A stretch of 15,308 nucleotides of DNA. Source: DATKYV01 sp035528275. GTDB lineage: Bacteria; Acidobacteriota; Terriglobia; UBA7540. The notes beneath the pieces were generated by a model. The model was not told where the DNA came from and made no database searches. It saw only the letters and a program-made list of their open reading frames with translations. Shown in pieces: positions 13,439-15,308 of the stretch (the first letter of the stretch is position 1; each line of letters begins with the position of its first letter). The translations under genes and the position numbers were made by a program. Where the stretch lies: assembly GCA_035528275.1 (NCBI GenBank), contig DATKYV010000322.1:1-15308 (forward strand), given 5' to 3'.

Positions 13439-13494
13439 AACCGAGGAATCACTTTCCGGGCGACCCGGTGGAATCCGTTCAGTCCAGCTGCGAC

Positions 13495-14004
13495 CTATTG
13501 CCGAGCGGCACCCGGAAGCGCTTTGTCACTATTCCAAGTGTGGCGCGCGATCTTCCACGAGCCGTCGGGCTGGCGTTTCAGGATGTTCAGGTACTTGCCG
13601 CTGTCCTCTACGGCCTTGCCCGCAGCTTTTGGGTTGAGGTTTACCGTATGGGTGCCGCGACTGAAAGCCCAGTCGCCCGCCGCTGCGACCTCAGCTTGAC
13701 TGGCCGCAAGCTCAAACGAGAACTGATCGTTCTGGGATTGAAGGTAAGATTGAATCGCTTCCTTCCCGCTGACCGCTGGTGCGTTCGGGGGCATTAGCAC
13801 TGCGTCATTTGTAAAAAGGGCCGCAAGGGCGGCCGCGTCACCGGCGTTCTGCGCGGCAATATATGCCTCACGCACCTCGCCGATAGCCGCTTCTATCTCA
13901 GCTTGGGTGGGGGCTTCGGGTGCGGCCTCTTGCTGTGGAGCAGGCTCACAACCGGCAAGGGCAAGTGCAAGGGCCAACACCATGGGAGTCACGTAGGACC
14001 TCAT
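13495..14004 (-). CDS. SnoaL/DUF4440-type NTF2-like lipoprotein
   Basis: A 169-residue protein with a lipoprotein signal: hydrophobic VLALALALAGC with lipobox L-A-G-C and Cys19 as the lipidated residue. A short Pro/Ala/Glu linker follows, then an NTF2-like fold (about 34-160): helix IEAAIGEVREAYIAAQNAGDAAALAALF, the TNDAVLMPPNAP turn typical of DUF4440/SnoaL proteins, and beta strands DWAFSRGTHTVNL and GSWKIARHTWNSD. The family includes ketosteroid-isomerase-like enzymes and many non-enzymatic binding proteins; the ligand here is unknown. It should be anchored to a membrane facing the periplasm. AGGAGG (14013-14018) lies eight bases before ATG 14004, and a good promoter sits about 45 bases upstream. 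Its base pattern is like its neighbours. Confidence 0.85.
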   Translation of the reverse strand: MRSYVTPMVLALALALAGCEPAPQQEAAPEAPTQAEIEAAIGEVREAYIAAQNAGDAAALAALFTNDAVLMPPNAPAVSGKEAIQSYLQSQNDQFSFELAASQAEVAAAGDWAFSRGTHTVNLNPKAAGKAVEDSGKYLNILKRQPDGSWKIARHTWNSDKALPGAARQ

Positions 14005-14048
14005 CGCGATGTCCTCCTTTGGGACGGGGGGGTTTTTGCTAGGCGGGT

Positions 14049-14077
14049 ACGATACCAGCCTCAGGAACGGAAGTCAA
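14049..14077 (-). promoter_or_regulatory. Promoter of the NTF2-like lipoprotein
   Basis: On the minus strand TTGACT (14072-14077), a 17-base spacer and TATCGT (14049-14054) form a promoter, and TGG before the hexamer makes it an extended -10. Transcription would start near 14042, giving a leader of about 38 bases with the AGGAGG ribosome site. Confidence 0.62.
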
Positions 14078-14265
14078 TCAAGTACCACCGTCGCCAATGG
14101 GATGAACTGGGTCTGATTCACGGCACGAGTCGCAGCCTGTTGGCCGTCAGTCGTAGGCACCGCCATCACCCCGCTTCGGCCACCGCGCTGATGACCGCTT
14201 CCGCCGGATGAGCTTTCCGTCGTCACGCCGCCCTGGGGTCGGCAGGTCTCGAGCCGGCAATTGGC
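14078..14265. other. Spacer without recognised content
   Basis: Between the lipoprotein promoter and the orphan promoter I see no gene with domain character, no strong repeat and no RNA motif. Open frames here look like chance in GC-rich DNA. Confidence 0.4.
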
Positions 14266-14308
14266 TTGACGAAATCCGTTCCCTGGTGTAGACTATCTAG
14301 CTAGCCTA
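14266..14308 (+). promoter_or_regulatory. Orphan promoter on a 20-bp palindrome
   Basis: TTGACG (14266-14271), a 17-base spacer and TAGACT (14289-14294) make a good promoter. Starting at the -10, bases 14289-14308 follow the pattern TAG-n-CTA-n-CTAG-n-TAG-n-CTA, symmetric at 16 of 20 positions, as expected for a dimeric repressor. GGAGG (14316-14320) follows like a ribosome site, but no start codon lies at the right distance, so no gene is attached. Confidence 0.55.
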
Positions 14309-14493
14309 ATATACCGGAGGGACCCCCCCTACCCGTCGCCTCCCCAGTCAGGCTGGGAAGGGTCGCCGGCCACGGAACAGCGGCAAGTGCGCCGGGCACG
14401 CTGGAGACGGAGGATTGAATTCAAAAGTCTATGAAACGGGAAAACAAAGCCGCTATGTGTATGAAAACACTAGGTAAGTTTCAGAGAGACGTA

Positions 14494-14516
14494 GAGACGT
14501 TCCGGTGGAACGTCTC
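14494..14516. repeat. Perfect 10-bp triloop hairpin
   Basis: GAGACGTTCC (14494-14503) and GGAACGTCTC (14507-14516) pair fully around a GGT loop. There is no T-run after it, so it is not a standard terminator on the plus strand. Confidence 0.65.
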
Positions 14517-14574
14517 AATTGTGGGGCGGCTTGACGGAACACCCCAGCACGGAGACGGCCCATCCAAGCGTGCC

Positions 14575-14605
14575 GCTGTAGACGGCCCACCGGGCCGTCT
14601 ACAGC
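14575..14605. repeat. Perfect 14-bp triloop hairpin
   Basis: GCTGTAGACGGCCC (14575-14588) pairs fully with GGGCCGTCTACAGC (14592-14605) around an ACC loop. The AGACGGCCCA of its left arm also occurs at 14553-14562. It resembles the hairpin at 14494-14516 in loop size and in the GAC core. Confidence 0.68.
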
Positions 14606-14713
14606 AGACCGCCCCGGCCCGGCCGAGGGCGCAAACAACAAGGATGTTAAAATGGAAAAACGAAGCCACCAAGTTATTGAAAATAAAGGGTCGGTGCGGA
14701 AAGTCTGAGTCAA

Positions 14714-14746
14714 AACGAACCCATTTATCGGGCGAACGAACCCATT
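14714..14746. repeat. 12-bp direct repeat with 21-bp period
   Basis: AACGAACCCATT occurs at 14714-14725 and again at 14735-14746. A period of 21 bases is two helical turns, so a protein could bind both copies on one face; chance duplication is equally possible. Confidence 0.5.
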
Positions 14747-14884
14747 CTTAGAGAGCCGAGAAGCAGGCCGGAGGGATTGAGCCCTCGGGGGGCTGACGTG
14801 TCTTCGAAAGCGGGGCGGGCGGTTTCTTGCGGACCCAGTCGGCGCAGGGGGCGGCTGCCCGTCGAACCCCGCGTCGGGAGACTT

Positions 14885-14913
14885 TTGACGCGTCCCGCCC
14901 CCGGGCATATAAT
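14885..14913 (+). promoter_or_regulatory. Near-consensus promoter giving a leaderless mRNA
   Basis: TTGACG (14885-14890), a 17-base spacer and a perfect TATAAT (14908-14913). The ATG of the next gene begins ten bases after the -10 box, so transcription should start zero to about five bases before it. No ribosome binding site fits in between. Confidence 0.72.
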
Positions 14914-14923
14914 CCCGCGCACT

Positions 14924-15308
14924 ATGACAAGACGAATAGCAATTCTTCTCGCCTGCATTTCTATTTTTCCAAGCCTTTTCCGGGCGCAGGAATCCACGCG
15001 CGGCAAGGCTGAGGTCTGGGGCAGCCTGCGCGTCTCGATTGTTGACGGGGCGACGGGAAAACCCCTCAGCGCGCGTTGCTATCTCACCGACTCCACCCAG
15101 CAGTCGTGGTCGCCGGAGGGGGCGGTGAACTACGTCAAGCCCCCCGAACGGCATTTCATTGCCGAAGGGGGATTTCGGATCGCGCTCCCACCGCGCACGT
15201 ACACTCTCACCGTCGAACGCGGAACGGAGTACCGGTCCGTCACCCGCGAGATCGAAATCAACTCCGGTGAGTCACGCGACGCGAAGATCGAACTGGAGTG
15301 CTGGATCA
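14924..15308 (+). CDS. Secreted CehA/McbA-like protein, N-terminal part (runs off right edge)
   Basis: The frame from ATG 14924 is open to the window end, giving 128 residues. A Sec-type signal peptide is clear: MTRR, then the hydrophobic IAILLACISIFPSLF, with likely cleavage after FRA (residue 21). The mature part begins with a beta-sandwich-like module: LRVSIVDGATGKPLSARCYLTD (about 35-56), a HFIAEGGFRIALPPRTYTLTVERG stretch (about 77-100) and a GES-x-D-A-K-I-E-L-E strand ending in CW. This arrangement is familiar from the N-terminal carboxypeptidase-regulatory-like domain before the PHP-type metallohydrolase domain of CehA/McbA proteins in Acidobacteriota; the metal-binding domain itself is beyond the window, so the assignment is tentative. 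The start is fixed by the promoter ten bases upstream and the signal peptide; translation is probably leaderless. Confidence 0.7.
   Translation, partial: MTRRIAILLACISIFPSLFRAQESTRGKAEVWGSLRVSIVDGATGKPLSARCYLTDSTQQSWSPEGAVNYVKPPERHFIAEGGFRIALPPRTYTLTVERGTEYRSVTREIEINSGESRDAKIELECWI

Larger units (their letters stand above)
14309..14884. other. Repeat-rich stretch without a convincing gene
   Basis: These 576 bases hold a small CCCAG-TCAGG-CTGGG hairpin (14343-14357), two perfect triloop hairpins (14494-14516, 14575-14605), a TGGGG/CCCCA stem (14522-14546) and a 12-bp direct repeat (14714-14746). One plus-strand frame (14431-14751) stays open for 106 codons, but it runs through the hairpins, has no good ribosome site and shows low-complexity, charge-rich sequence, so I do not call it a gene. 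Confidence 0.45.

Noticed and set aside
14575..14612. 14-bp hairpin as an intrinsic terminator
   Set aside because: No run of T follows on either strand, and no gene ends directly before it.
14431..14751. Plus-strand frame of 106 codons after the orphan promoter
   Set aside because: It reads through two perfect inverted repeats and a direct repeat, is low in hydrophobic core pattern and lacks a good ribosome site. It could be a repeat-derived peptide but cannot be supported.
14453..15154. Minus-strand frame of 233 codons
   Set aside because: It runs through perfect hairpins and antisense to the signal-peptide-bearing gene at 14924; no recognisable domain or ribosome site.

Overview
The window looks like a chromosomal segment of an uncultured soil-type Acidobacteriota. 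This is inferred from high GC, the winged-helix/TM/PD40-propeller regulator, the bactofilin beginning MWW, the wide GC-rich spacers filled with hairpin repeats, and the CehA/McbA-like protein at the right edge. No rRNA, tRNA, CRISPR array, transposase or phage gene is visible.

Layout. Left edge (1-166, minus): the start of a Tat-exported protein that runs out of the window. 451-1722 (plus): a bactofilin and a divergent methyltransferase-like protein. 1895-3748 (minus): an MFS exporter followed by a Mut7-C RNase-fold protein. 3749-4266: a 518-bp divergent spacer with two nested stem-loops and, next to the following gene, a promoter overlapping a perfect 16-bp palindrome; then an XRE regulator (4267-4755). 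4858-6042 (minus): a radical SAM protein with extra C-terminal cysteines. 6209-8332 (plus): a membrane one-component regulator made of a winged helix, one TM segment and a WD40/PD40 propeller.

The most coherent system is 8695-12950 (plus): a promoter, a stand-alone biotin-protein ligase, then gamma, alpha and beta subunits of a Na+-translocating biotin-dependent decarboxylase (OadGAB-like). The alpha subunit carries the carboxyltransferase barrel and a C-terminal biotinyl domain. The gamma subunit anchors it. The beta subunit decarboxylates carboxybiotin and exports Na+. The ligase would charge the biotinyl domain. The metal ligands and all six critical beta-subunit residues are present, but the substrate-pocket segment of alpha, the biotinylation motif (EAMKAR) and the ligase's biotinyl-AMP loop all differ from the textbook enzymes. 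This suggests a divergent pump whose 2-oxoacid substrate is not established.

The decarboxylase operon is flanked on both sides by copies of a modular hairpin repeat (8415-8596 and 12971-13062) with CCGSATGAA borders. The right copy abuts a truncated winged-helix regulator (13147-13438). Then come an NTF2-like lipoprotein (13495-14004, minus) and about 900 bp without a convincing gene, holding an orphan promoter on a 20-bp palindrome, two perfect triloop hairpins and a 12-bp direct repeat. The window ends in a secreted protein (14924 onward) with a near-consensus promoter placed so that its mRNA is probably leaderless.
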